DNA of 64,000 nt, from positions 14,232 through 78,231 of the forward strand of contig JAQTLU010000006.1 of assembly GCA_028714735.1 (NCBI GenBank). Reading direction: 5' to 3'. The stretch comes from Gallionellaceae bacterium (GTDB lineage: Bacteria > Pseudomonadota > Gammaproteobacteria > Burkholderiales > Thiobacillaceae). Shown one piece after another: positions 1 through 7,369 of the stretch (position 1 is the stretch's first letter; every line of letters begins with the position of its first letter). Made by a program: the position numbers and the translations under genes. Under the pieces are notes generated by a model. It was not told the DNA's origin. It searched no databases and saw nothing but the letters and a program-made list of their open reading frames with translations.

Positions 1-244
1 CCTGGTCGCCCAGGTAGTCGGAGCCCTTGACCGTGTCGTACATGTGCCAGTGCCAGTCGTCCTCGGACACGTTGCCGAGCGCCGCGGTGATGCCGCCCTG
101 GGCCGACACGGTGTGCGAGCGGGTCGGGAAGACCTTGGACAGCACCGCCACCTTGAGATCGGCCTGGGCCATCTGCAGGGCGGCGCGCAGGCCGGCTCCG
201 CCGCCGCCGATGATCACCGCATCGAAGGTCCTTTTTGGAATCAT
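1..244 (-). CDS. sdhA: Succinate dehydrogenase flavoprotein subunit, N-terminal part
   Basis: Only the first 81 residues are inside the window; the gene continues past the left edge. SdhA oxidises succinate to fumarate and passes electrons through its FAD to the iron-sulfur subunit of complex II on the cytoplasmic side of the inner membrane. The start reads [20 protein letters not shown], where GGGGAG is the FAD dinucleotide-binding loop. It continues with [17 protein letters not shown], which contains the conserved SHTVSAQGG segment around the histidine that binds FAD covalently. An AAGGGG ribosome site lies ten bases before the ATG. The gene follows sdhC and sdhD on the same strand, but is separated from sdhD by a palindromic repeat and a decoy copy of its own start. 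Certain as to family. Confidence 0.96.
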   Translation of the reverse strand, partial: MIPKRTFDAVIIGGGGAGLRAALQMAQADLKVAVLSKVFPTRSHTVSAQGGITAALGNVSEDDWHWHMYDTVKGSDYLGDQ

Positions 245-248
245 GGCG

Positions 249-389
249 TCACAGCCCCTTCACAGGTTGCCGAACATCGGCGGCCGGCGACGACTCGCGG
301 ACGGTCGCACCTACCGCTGCGCGGCAGGCACTGCTCCCTGCTCGCATCGCCCCGACTCTCACCGCGTCAAAGGTGCGCTTGGGGATCAT
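249..389 (-). other. 46-codon leader frame copying the sdhA start
   Basis: A short open frame directly upstream of sdhA begins [10 protein letters not shown], the same ten residues that begin SdhA, then diverges completely (RVGAMRAGSS...). It stops four bases before the sdhA ATG. The ten matching codons differ at many third positions (for example CCC AAG CGC against CCA AAA AGG). It has a better-spaced ribosome site (GGAG, six bases) than sdhA itself. The simplest reading is an old partial duplication of the sdhA 5' end, possibly linked to the palindromic repeat next to it, that now acts at most as a translated leader coupled to sdhA. It is not a functional enzyme. Whether it is translated is unknown. 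Confidence 0.4.
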
Positions 390-408
390 TCCACGCTCCA
401 GGACATGG

Positions 409-485
409 CGTAGCCTGGATGCAGGCCGCAGGCCGGAATCCGGGACAGGGCGACCCGGATTCCGCTACGCTCCATCCAGGCTACG
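409..485. repeat. Palindromic intergenic repeat (MITE/BIME-like hairpin)
   Basis: A nearly perfect long inverted repeat. Outer arms are GTAGCCTGGATG (410-421) and its complement (473-484). Inner arms are GGAATCCGGG (435-444) and CCCGGATTCC (454-463), around a GC-rich centre. Elements with this GTAGCCTGGATG...GGAATCCGGG layout are scattered between genes in many beta- and gamma-proteobacteria. It starts four bases after the sdhD stop and lies upstream of sdhA, so it would form a strong hairpin inside the sdh transcript and could lower sdhA relative to sdhCD expression or protect the upstream RNA. Confidence 0.75.
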
Positions 486-489
486 GGTT

Positions 490-846
490 TCATGGTGCCA
501 GGCCCCACAGTATGTCGGCGGCCCAGACCAGGCAGGCCAGGTAGAGCACGGCGAAGGAGAAATGCAGCGCCAGGCGCAGGCCGAGGCAGCGCGGGCAATG
601 CACGTAATCGATGACGATCTCGCGCATGCCGATCCAGGCGTGGCTCAACAGGGCGGCGAAGAACAGCAGGGTCGCCACCTTCACCGCCAGGGGCGCAAAC
701 AGGCCGTGCCAGGCTTCATAGCCGGCCCCGCCCAAGGCCCAGGCATAGAGCCCGAACAGCGGCAGGTACAGGGCCATGACCAGGGCGCCGGCACGCTGCA
801 CCAGCCAGATGTTCAGGCCGCGGCGGGCGCCGCCGACGTTTCTCAT
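490..846 (-). CDS. sdhD: Succinate dehydrogenase, hydrophobic membrane anchor subunit
   Basis: A 118-residue integral membrane protein with three hydrophobic helices. With SdhC it holds haem b and the quinone site of complex II. The segment LLSHAWIGMREIVIDYV is the typical SdhD H-x-W-x-G-x-R motif; the histidine is the expected haem ligand, and the Asp-Tyr in DYV corresponds to the Tyr near the quinone site. The ATG at 846 overlaps the sdhC stop in ATGA, which favours it over an in-frame codon three triplets upstream. It is translationally coupled to sdhC. Family assignment is secure. Confidence 0.93.
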   Translation of the reverse strand: MRNVGGARRGLNIWLVQRAGALVMALYLPLFGLYAWALGGAGYEAWHGLFAPLAVKVATLLFFAALLSHAWIGMREIVIDYVHCPRCLGLRLALHFSFAVLYLACLVWAADILWGLAP

Positions 847-1220
847 GACAGGCACCCCAGGGCAAACAGGCCGGTCAGGGCCAGCGCGGCGAGCAGCACC
901 GCCCAGGCGGTCAGGCGGGCGCGCTCCCGGCCCTCGCCCCAGCCGAAATCGAAGCCGAGATGGCGCAGGCCGGCCAGCAGGTGATGCAGGGTCGCCCAGA
1001 CCACGCCGAGCAGGATCAGGAAGCCGAACCAGCCGGACAGGAAGCCGGTCACGGCGGCGTAGTCCTCCGGCGAACGCAGGCTGAGCATCCAGGCATACAG
1101 CACCGGCAGCACCGCCAGCGACAGCGCCGCCCCGCTCACCCGATGGAAGATCGACACCCAGCCGCCGATCGGCAGCTTCATCTGGAACAGATTGAAGAAG
1201 ATGGGGCGGGTCTTGGCCAT
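843..1220 (-). CDS. sdhC: Succinate dehydrogenase, cytochrome b556 subunit
   Basis: A 125-residue, three-helix membrane subunit of complex II. The N-terminus RPIFFNLFQMKLPIGGWVSI followed by FHRVSGAAL is the SdhC signature; the Ser and Arg of HRVSG line the quinone pocket. A second motif, ATLHHLLAGLRHLGFDFG, supplies the haem-ligand histidine. The stop codon overlaps the start of sdhD, and the gene begins 28 bases after the malic enzyme gene, so maeB-sdhC-sdhD-sdhA could be one transcript. Length and motifs are normal for beta-proteobacteria. Confidence 0.95.
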   Translation of the reverse strand: MAKTRPIFFNLFQMKLPIGGWVSIFHRVSGAALSLAVLPVLYAWMLSLRSPEDYAAVTGFLSGWFGFLILLGVVWATLHHLLAGLRHLGFDFGWGEGRERARLTAWAVLLAALALTGLFALGCLS

Positions 1221-1248
1221 GGCGGGGGTCAGGAAGTCGTTGCTCGGT

Positions 1249-2448
1249 TCATTCTTTCGCCGCCTCGGCCACGGCCTTGGGCACCCGCTCGGCCAGGCGC
1301 GGATCGAACGGCTTCGGGATGATGTAGTCGCGGCCGAATTCCAGATGGTCGAGGCCGTAGGCGGCCAGCACCTCGGCCGGCACCGGCTCGCGCGCCAGCT
1401 CGGCCAGGGCCCGGGAGGCCGCGATCATCATCGGCTGGGTGATCGCCTTGGCGCGGGCGTCGAAGGTGCCACGGAAGATGTAGGGGAAGCCGAGCACGTT
1501 GTTGACCTGGTTCGGGTAGTCGGAACGGCCGGTCGCCATCAGGGCGTCGTCGCGGGCGGCCTTGACGTCGGCCGGGCTGATCTCCGGGTCCGGGTTGGCC
1601 ATGGCGAACAGGACCGGCCGGTCGGCCATGCTCCTGACCATCTCCTGGCTGACCAGGTTGGGGCCGGACACGCCGATGAAGACATCGGCACCGTTCATGG
1701 CGTCGGCCAGGCTGCGCTGGTCGGTCGCCTTGGCGAATTCCTGCTTGTGGGCGTTGAGGTCGCTGCGGCCGGAGTGGATCACGCCCTTGGAATCGACCAG
1801 GGTCATGTTGGCCTTGTTGCCGCCCATGGCGATCAACAGGCGCATGCAGGCCAGGCCCGCGGCGCCGGCGCCCAGGCAGACCAGCTTGATGTCGTCGAGC
1901 CGCTTGCCCTGCACTTCCAGGGCGTTGAGCAGGCCGGCGCACATGACGATGGCGGTGCCATGCTGGTCGTCGTGGAAGACCGGGATGTCGAGGCGTGCCT
2001 TGAGCGCCGCCTCGATCTCGAAGCAGTGCGGCGCGGCGATGTCTTCCAGGTTGATGCCGCCGAAGGTCGGCGAGATGTTGACCACCGTCTCGATGAAGCT
2101 CTCGACGCTGGGCGCCTTGACCTCGATGTCGAACACGTCGATGCCGCCGAAGCGCTTGAACAGCACGCCCTTGCCCTCCATGACCGGCTTGGAGGCCAGG
2201 GGGCCGAGGTTGCCCAGGCCCAGGATGGCGGTGCCGTCGGTGATCACCGCGACCAGGTTGCCCTTGTTGGTGTAGCGGTAGGCATCGGCCGGATTCTCGG
2301 CAATGGCGCGCACCGGCGCGGCGACGCCGGGCGTGTAGGCCAGCGACAGATCCAGCTGGGTGGCGCAGGGCTTGGAGGATTCCACCGAGACTTTGCCCGG
2401 GCGGGGAAACTCGTGGTAGTCGAGGGCGCGTTGCTTGAGGTCGGACAT
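1249..2448 (-). CDS. maeB: Malic enzyme, short form without phosphotransacetylase domain
   Basis: 399 residues. It oxidatively decarboxylates malate to pyruvate with NAD(P)+ in the cytoplasm. The N-terminal malic domain contains SLAYTPGVAAPVRAI and the metal-site block VFHDDQHGTAIV. The NAD-binding domain has GAGAAGLACMRLL and later ANPDPEISP and NNVLGFPYIFRG. Proteobacterial MaeB is usually about 760 residues with a fused, catalytically inactive phosphotransacetylase-like regulatory domain. Here the protein stops after the catalytic part, so acetyl-CoA-type control by that domain should be missing. It lies between the C4-dicarboxylate transporter genes and sdhC on the same strand, fitting a role in using imported malate, fumarate or succinate. 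The cofactor preference cannot be read from the sequence. Confidence 0.9.
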   Translation of the reverse strand: MSDLKQRALDYHEFPRPGKVSVESSKPCATQLDLSLAYTPGVAAPVRAIAENPADAYRYTNKGNLVAVITDGTAILGLGNLGPLASKPVMEGKGVLFKRFGGIDVFDIEVKAPSVESFIETVVNISPTFGGINLEDIAAPHCFEIEAALKARLDIPVFHDDQHGTAIVMCAGLLNALEVQGKRLDDIKLVCLGAGAAGLACMRLLIAMGGNKANMTLVDSKGVIHSGRSDLNAHKQEFAKATDQRSLADAMNGADVFIGVSGPNLVSQEMVRSMADRPVLFAMANPDPEISPADVKAARDDALMATGRSDYPNQVNNVLGFPYIFRGTFDARAKAITQPMMIAASRALAELAREPVPAEVLAAYGLDHLEFGRDYIIPKPFDPRLAERVPKAVAEAAKE

Positions 2449-2493
2449 GATCGGTATCGGTAACGGTTATAGGGTGCCGGTATTATCACCCAC

Positions 2494-3780
2494 TCAGGGG
2501 ATCATCCCGAGCGTGCGTGGCAACCAGAGCGACAGCGTCGGCCAATAGGTCACCAGCATCAGGAAGGTCAGCATGGTCAGCAGCCAGGGCCACACGGCGA
2601 TGGTCAGCTCGGTGATGCCCATCTTGGTGATGCCGCTGGCGACGTAGAGGTTGAGGCCGACCGGCGGGTGGCACATGCCGACCTCCATGTTGACCACGAT
2701 CAGGACGCCGAAATGGACCGGGTCGATGCCCAGCTTCATGGCCACCGGAAACAGGATCGGCGCCATGATCAGGATGATCGACGACGGCTCCATGAAGTTG
2801 CCCGCCAGCAGGAGCAGGAAGTTCACCACCAGCAGGAAGGCGACGATGCCCAGGCCCTCGCCCAGCAGCCAGTCGGCCATCTCCTGGGGCACGTTCTCGT
2901 GGGTCATCAGGAAGGAGAACAGCACCGCGTTGGTGATGATGTAGAGCAGCATCGCGCTCATGTTGGCCGAGTTGAGCAGGACCTTGGGCACGTCCCTGAA
3001 GCCGATGTCCTTGTACACGAACACGGCGATGAAGAAGGCATACACCGCGCTCGTGGCGGCCGCCTCGGTCGGCGTGAACAGGCCGGTGTAGATGCCGCCC
3101 ATCACCACCACGATCAGCAGCAATCCCCACACGCTCTCGCGGAAGGCCTTGAAGCGTTCGCCGAAGCTGGCCTTGGCCTGGCGCGGGTAATTGAACTTGC
3201 GCGCCCGGTACCAGGTGGTCAGGCCCAGCATGGTGGCCATCACCAGGCCGGGGATCACGCCGGCCATGAACAGGGCGCCGACCGAGGTATTGGTCGAGAC
3301 CGAGTACATCACCATGACGATGGAGGGCGGGATCAGGATGCCCAGCGCGCCGGAGGTGGTGATGACGCCGGCGCCGAAGCGCTTGGGGAAGCCGGCCTTG
3401 ACCATGGCCGGCAGCAGGATGGAGCCGATCGCCACCACGGTGGCCGGGCTGGAACCCGATACCGCCGCGAACAGGGCGCAGGCCAGCACCCCGGCCAGGC
3501 CGAGGCCGCCGTGCCAGTGGCCGACCATGGAGGTGGCGAACTTGATCATCCGCCGCGCGACGCCGCCATGGGTGAGGAAATTGCCGGCCAGGATGAAGAA
3601 CGGAATCGCCATGATCTCGAACTTCTCGATGCCGGTGAACAGCTTCAGCGCCACCGACTCGATCGGCACCTGGGTCATGGTGTACAGGAAGGTCAGCACG
3701 GTGAGGCCGAGCGAGATCGAGATCGGCATGCCGGTCAGCATCAGGGCCACCAGCAGGCCGAAGATGATCGCGGTGCTCAC
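2494..3780 (-). CDS. dctM: TRAP transporter large permease (DctM)
   Basis: A 428-residue, very hydrophobic protein with about a dozen membrane helices. It is the ion-coupled transport channel of a tripartite ATP-independent periplasmic transporter. Typical DctM features are the N-terminal LLVALMLTGMPISISLG, the repeated PxxxxG/GxxPG-type loops (SGALGILIPPSIVMVMY and VAGVIPGLVMA-like MAGVIPGLVMA), and NFLLLLAGNFMEPSSIILIMAP near the C-terminus. The start overlaps the dctQ stop by four bases. The likely substrate is C4-dicarboxylates, from the DctP match and the neighbouring malic enzyme and SDH genes, but the protein sequence alone does not prove the substrate. Confidence 0.93.
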   Translation of the reverse strand: MSTAIIFGLLVALMLTGMPISISLGLTVLTFLYTMTQVPIESVALKLFTGIEKFEIMAIPFFILAGNFLTHGGVARRMIKFATSMVGHWHGGLGLAGVLACALFAAVSGSSPATVVAIGSILLPAMVKAGFPKRFGAGVITTSGALGILIPPSIVMVMYSVSTNTSVGALFMAGVIPGLVMATMLGLTTWYRARKFNYPRQAKASFGERFKAFRESVWGLLLIVVVMGGIYTGLFTPTEAAATSAVYAFFIAVFVYKDIGFRDVPKVLLNSANMSAMLLYIITNAVLFSFLMTHENVPQEMADWLLGEGLGIVAFLLVVNFLLLLAGNFMEPSSIILIMAPILFPVAMKLGIDPVHFGVLIVVNMEVGMCHPPVGLNLYVASGITKMGITELTIAVWPWLLTMLTFLMLVTYWPTLSLWLPRTLGMIP

Positions 3781-4502
3781 TTGTCCGGCCCCTTGCCGTC
3801 GTCGTCGCCATCCAACATCGGCTCATCCAGCTCGCGCGGATGCAGTTCGTCGTCCATCCGGTAGATGCGGTCCTCCTCGCCGGCCTTCGGAGGCGCTTCC
3901 TCGTCCCCGATGCCGGCGACGACACCGTGCTCGTGGTGCGGCAGCTCGCCGGTGCGCAGGAAGCCCCAGGCCACCTGGAGGAAGCGGAAGCACATCAGCC
4001 CGGAGCCCAGCGGCACCGCGGAATAGACCATCCAGGTATGCCATTCGAGGTCGGGCGTGGTCGGCCCCTCCGGGATGTCGCCGACGTCCATGCCCCACCC
4101 GGTCAGCCAGGCGTAATGGGCGCCGTTTTCCCACACGAAGGTCGCCCCCAGGGTGCCGACGATGCCGGTGAACAGCGCCCCGGCCAGCAGGCCGAAGACG
4201 ATGAAGACGCCGCGCTTCCTGTCGTCCAGGCGGTTGATCAGGACGTCGACGCCGACGTGGATGCCGGTGCGCACGCCGTAGGCGGCGCCGAACTTGGCCA
4301 TCCAGACGAACATGATGATGGTCAGTTCCTGGGTCCAGGACATGTCCAGCTGGATCAGCCAGTCCTGCACGGCCCCGGACGGGAGCCAGCGCGTACTGGC
4401 CAGATAGCGGTGCAGCACCGCCGCGAAGGTGATCAGCGTCGCCCCCGCCATCAGGAAGGAGATGAATATCTCCTCCAGGCGGTTGAGGATCTTCATCGGC
4501 AC
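3777..4502 (-). CDS. dctQ: TRAP transporter small permease (DctQ)
   Basis: 241 residues with four predicted membrane helices. It is the small membrane subunit that bridges the binding protein DctP and the large permease DctM. The N-terminal NRLEEIFISFLMAGATLITFAAVLHRY and the WTQELTIIMFVWMAKFGAAYGVR-type helix are typical of DctQ. It is long for the family because of a loop before the last helix and a soluble, strongly acidic C-terminal tail of about 50 residues (DEPMLDGDDDGKG...); long DctQ forms also occur in Rhodobacter. It sits 40 bases after dctP and overlaps dctM by four bases. Confidence 0.9.
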   Translation of the reverse strand: MPMKILNRLEEIFISFLMAGATLITFAAVLHRYLASTRWLPSGAVQDWLIQLDMSWTQELTIIMFVWMAKFGAAYGVRTGIHVGVDVLINRLDDRKRGVFIVFGLLAGALFTGIVGTLGATFVWENGAHYAWLTGWGMDVGDIPEGPTTPDLEWHTWMVYSAVPLGSGLMCFRFLQVAWGFLRTGELPHHEHGVVAGIGDEEAPPKAGEEDRIYRMDDELHPRELDEPMLDGDDDGKGPDK

Positions 4503-4542
4503 GAGGCTTGCCGGCCTATCGGATACGCGCGCTTCGCCCGTG

Positions 4543-5550
4543 TTACAGCTTGTTCGGATCGAACCCGGTTTCCTTGTAGATGGCCTTGACCAGGTCCAGG
4601 CCGACGCGATCGTCCATCTTCTCGTGCACCTTGACCAGGGCCCGCTTCATGGCGGCCTTCTCCTGCGGCGAAGGCACGAAGACCTGGCTCTTGCCGGACT
4701 TGCGCACCGACTCCAGGTCGTCCTCGTTCTTCTGCCGGGCGATCCGGTTGGCAAAATCGGTGGCCTCGCCCATGGCATGTTCGAGCTGGGTGCGGATGTC
4801 GGCCGGCAGGCTGTCCCAGAACTTCTTGTTGGTGATCACGGCATAGCCGAGATAGCCGTGGTTGGAGACCCGGACATACTTCTGCACCTCGTGCATCTTC
4901 TGGGTGTACAGGTTCGACGGCGGGTTCTCGGTGCCGTCCACGACGCCGGTCTGCAGGGCCTGGTAGACCTCGGAGAAGGCCATCACCTGGGGCAGCACGC
5001 CGAGGGCGCGCATCTGGGCGTCGAGCACCTTGGACGACTGGATGCGCATCTTCTGGCCGCGGAAGTCATCCACCGTGGCGATCGGCTTGTTCGAGCTGAA
5101 CACCTTGAAGCCGTTGTCCCAGTAGGCCAGGCCCTTGATCCCCTTGGGCTCCAGCTTGTCGAGCAGGGAACGGCCAATGGCGCCCTGGGTGACCTTGTGC
5201 AGCTCGTCGTAGTTGTCGAACAGGTAAGGCAGGTCGAAGACCTCGAAGTCCTTCACCCCGAGCGGGCCGAACTTGGCCAGCGACGGCGCCAGCATCTGCA
5301 CGGCGCCCAGTTGCAGCGCCTCCATCTCCTCCTTGTCCTTGTACAGGGTGCTGTTGGGATAGACCTCCACCTTCACCCGGCCCTTGGTCAGCAGTTCCGC
5401 CCGCTTCTTGAAGAACTCGGCGGCGGCGCCCTTGGGCGTATCCACCGCGACGACGTGGCTGAACTTGATCACGTAAGGCTCGATGGCCGCCAGGGCACCG
5501 AAAGACATCATGGCGGCGGCCATGCCGACGAGCAGGACATTGAGCTTCAT
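4543..5550 (-). CDS. dctP: TRAP transporter periplasmic binding protein (DctP)
   Basis: 335 residues with a signal peptide (MKLNVLLVGMAAAMMSFGALAA). It is the periplasmic substrate receptor of the TRAP system. IKFSHVVAVDTPKGAAAEFF at the mature start and the QKMRIQSSKVLDAQMRALG region, with the arginine that grips the substrate carboxylate, are typical. VYQALQTGVVDGTENP is the family hallmark. The chosen ATG lies six bases after AAGGAG; a second ATG two codons upstream abuts the ribosome site and is unlikely. It is first gene of dctPQM. An exact dyad about 70 bases upstream is a candidate operator. C4-dicarboxylate specificity is inferred from similarity and context. Confidence 0.92.
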   Translation of the reverse strand: MKLNVLLVGMAAAMMSFGALAAIEPYVIKFSHVVAVDTPKGAAAEFFKKRAELLTKGRVKVEVYPNSTLYKDKEEMEALQLGAVQMLAPSLAKFGPLGVKDFEVFDLPYLFDNYDELHKVTQGAIGRSLLDKLEPKGIKGLAYWDNGFKVFSSNKPIATVDDFRGQKMRIQSSKVLDAQMRALGVLPQVMAFSEVYQALQTGVVDGTENPPSNLYTQKMHEVQKYVRVSNHGYLGYAVITNKKFWDSLPADIRTQLEHAMGEATDFANRIARQKNEDDLESVRKSGKSQVFVPSPQEKAAMKRALVKVHEKMDDRVGLDLVKAIYKETGFDPNKL

Positions 5551-5618
5551 TTCCATCTCCTTCAAGGCTGTTCTGGTTCCAGACGCTGGCATTGTTCGGG
5601 CGAAAACGGGCCGGCGAT

Positions 5619-5636
5619 ATTGTGGATTTCCACAAT
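5619..5636. promoter_or_regulatory. Perfect inverted repeat upstream of dctP, candidate DctR operator
   Basis: ATTGTGGA-TT-TCCACAAT is an exact 8+8 base dyad about 70 bases before the dctP start. Its position fits an activator site just upstream of a promoter. A FixJ/NarL-type regulator (DctR) encoded at 10.6 kb would bind such a dyad as a dimer. A matching half-site, TCCACAAT, occurs downstream of dctR near 11240. The link to DctR is inference. Confidence 0.5.
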
Positions 5637-5671
5637 CCAGGCCGAACCCGCCATATTCCGGCCGGGAGAAA

Positions 5672-5881
5672 AACCTGGTCACCCTCAATGCCGAACGCCG
5701 CCGCGAGGAGGCCGCCGGCCATGTCCGCTGGCTGCGCCCGGAATTCCAGAACCCGAGCCCTGCGGCCATGGCCGCCCGCTTCACCGGCAAGGGGCCGTGG
5801 AAGAAACGCCTGCCGCAATTGCTGGAAACCCTGGTGGCGCTGGGCCGCGTACGCGCGGCCGGCAAGGGCTGGCAGGCTTAG
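5672..5881 (+). pseudogene. C-terminal remnant of a class I DNA methyltransferase (MmeI/YeeA-like)
   Basis: The frame NLVTLNAERRREEAAGHVRWL-RPEFQNPS, ending LLETLVALGRVRAAGKGWQA and a stop, resembles the extreme C-terminus of large SAM-dependent DNA methyltransferases of the type IIL/MmeI-like group (LNAERxxEEAxGxVRWLRPEYQNP). About 70 residues remain of a protein normally near 900. There is no start codon or ribosome site at its beginning, and the upstream part of the frame is the dctP promoter region. I read it as the scar of a lost restriction-modification gene. The family match is from memory of the motif, so moderate confidence. Confidence 0.5.
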
Positions 5882-6126
5882 CCGCGGGCGACCCTGGGGG
5901 CGGCGTCATTGCGGTTATCCGTGAAATCGACGCCAATCCCATTGTCACTTGCAAGGTCCGGCCTGCGGCCTGCTGATGGCTGAGCACATGATCAGACGCA
6001 TCCAGGAGGCCAGGGCAGCGCCTGACGGCTATAACGGCAAGTAGCGGCTTGATCCGGTCTGCCCAAAAGGCGGCCCAGACCGGCCGGGCGGCAGACTCCG
6101 GATGGATACCGAAGGGAGGTGTCAAC

Positions 6127-7113
6127 ATGGGCGATGGACCGTTAGGCCCGATCTGCGGTGAACGGCTTGGGCCGGATTGGATCGACGCCGGTACGACGTG
6201 CCGGGCACGAACTTCCTCACCGGGACCGCTTGGGTCGAACTATGAATCGCCTTACGCGACGTCCATGCCGGCGGTTGCCGAACCACTGACTTTCCTGGAA
6301 AGCCTCAGGCAACAGGCGATCCTGGGTAGCATTCTGGGCATTCGAAGGGCGATCGCGACGTTCAATCCGACAGGCCCCCAGTCGGTCATGAACGATGAAA
6401 CCGCGGCGCAGTCGCTCCTGGCCCAGGGCAATTATGAACGGGCCTTCGAAGTGGCGACCGGGTTCGCGGATTACTTCGAAATTTATCATCAGGGCAATGG
6501 GATAGGCGCGTCCGGCTGGGAAACCGGGGCGGTCATGATGGGTCATGCCACGGGCTTCAACCAGGCGGTGGAAACGGTAAAGGGAGAGACCCGTTCGGGG
6601 GCCGAGTTGAGCGGTTTCGATCGTTTCGCCACCGGCTTGGACGCCCTGATTCGCATCGCATCGACCGTCATGACGGTTGCCGGCGGCGTTCAGTCCATGG
6701 GCCTTGGCAACACCATGAAGGTGGTCTCGCCGGTCTATCGCATCGCCGGACGCGATATCGTCGTCGTGGAGACCTCGGTTGGCCGCCAGGCCTTCTACCG
6801 GTCCACGGGCGCCAATAGCGGTAGTCCCGGGAAATGGTTTCCGGTCGATGAATTGCGCCCAGCCGACGGATGGTTCAACAAGGCGGCGTACACCCAGGGC
6901 CCCGGACTGGCAAAGGGCCGTCCGCTGCATCGGCTTGGCAGCAGCGAATTCGCCGATATATCGAAGAAACTCGGTGAAATGTCGATACCCAAGGGGCAAC
7001 TGGTTCCGGCTGGAAAAACCGAGATTGAAGAGATGACGATGAACAGAATCCTGGATTTCTTCGGCGCCCGGAGGACGCCCACGACCTATGTCCGCCCCGT
7101 GCCGGAGAAATGA
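6127..7113 (+). CDS. Orphan pre-toxin-like protein with unknown C-terminal domain
   Basis: 328 residues, no signal peptide and no clear membrane anchor. GGAGGT seven bases before the ATG fixes the start. Residues about 110-205 (VATGFADYFEIYHQGNG... then ETVKGETRSGAELSGFDRFATG) resemble the pre-toxin TG linker that precedes C-terminal toxins in polymorphic toxin proteins; the TG-x-LSGxxR-type core is visible. The last 120 residues (RQAFYRSTGANSGSPGKWFPV, DGWFNKAAY, KGRPLHRLGSSEFADISKKLG) form a compact domain I cannot name. There is no large N-terminal delivery region and no obvious immunity gene next door. Base composition is visibly lower in GC than in the flanking dct genes. It could be a free-standing effector or a toxin cassette left behind by rearrangement. 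Function unproven. Confidence 0.6.
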   Translation: MGDGPLGPICGERLGPDWIDAGTTCRARTSSPGPLGSNYESPYATSMPAVAEPLTFLESLRQQAILGSILGIRRAIATFNPTGPQSVMNDETAAQSLLAQGNYERAFEVATGFADYFEIYHQGNGIGASGWETGAVMMGHATGFNQAVETVKGETRSGAELSGFDRFATGLDALIRIASTVMTVAGGVQSMGLGNTMKVVSPVYRIAGRDIVVVETSVGRQAFYRSTGANSGSPGKWFPVDELRPADGWFNKAAYTQGPGLAKGRPLHRLGSSEFADISKKLGEMSIPKGQLVPAGKTEIEEMTMNRILDFFGARRTPTTYVRPVPEK

Positions 7114-7293
7114 CCGGGGCAGCCGGGCCAGGCCGCGGCAACGCCGTTGCCTCCTCGTCCGGAACCGTCCTGCCTGCGGGCGCCTGCCATTCCTGACATA
7201 CGTGACTGACAAATATTGTTAACGGGCTGCGGCGGGCCGCCCTGACGGTCACGCCATGGCCCTGTTCATGCGGCTTGCCGGTGCCTGCCCGAG

Positions 7294-7310
7294 TTGGCAC
7301 GGTAACTGCG
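7294..7310 (+). promoter_or_regulatory. Sigma-54-type promoter for the truncated haemoglobin gene
   Basis: TTGGCACGGTAACTGCG contains GG and GC exactly ten bases apart and matches the -24/-12 consensus TGGCACG-N4-TTGC at all but one core base (CTGC for TTGC). Predicted transcription would start near 7321, about 50 bases before the globin ATG. No enhancer-binding protein gene is in the window. Confidence 0.55.
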
Positions 7311-7369
7311 TTCAGTCCTGCGCATTAACCGCATCGCCCTCTCTACTTCCTGCCTCAAGGAGTTGTTGC

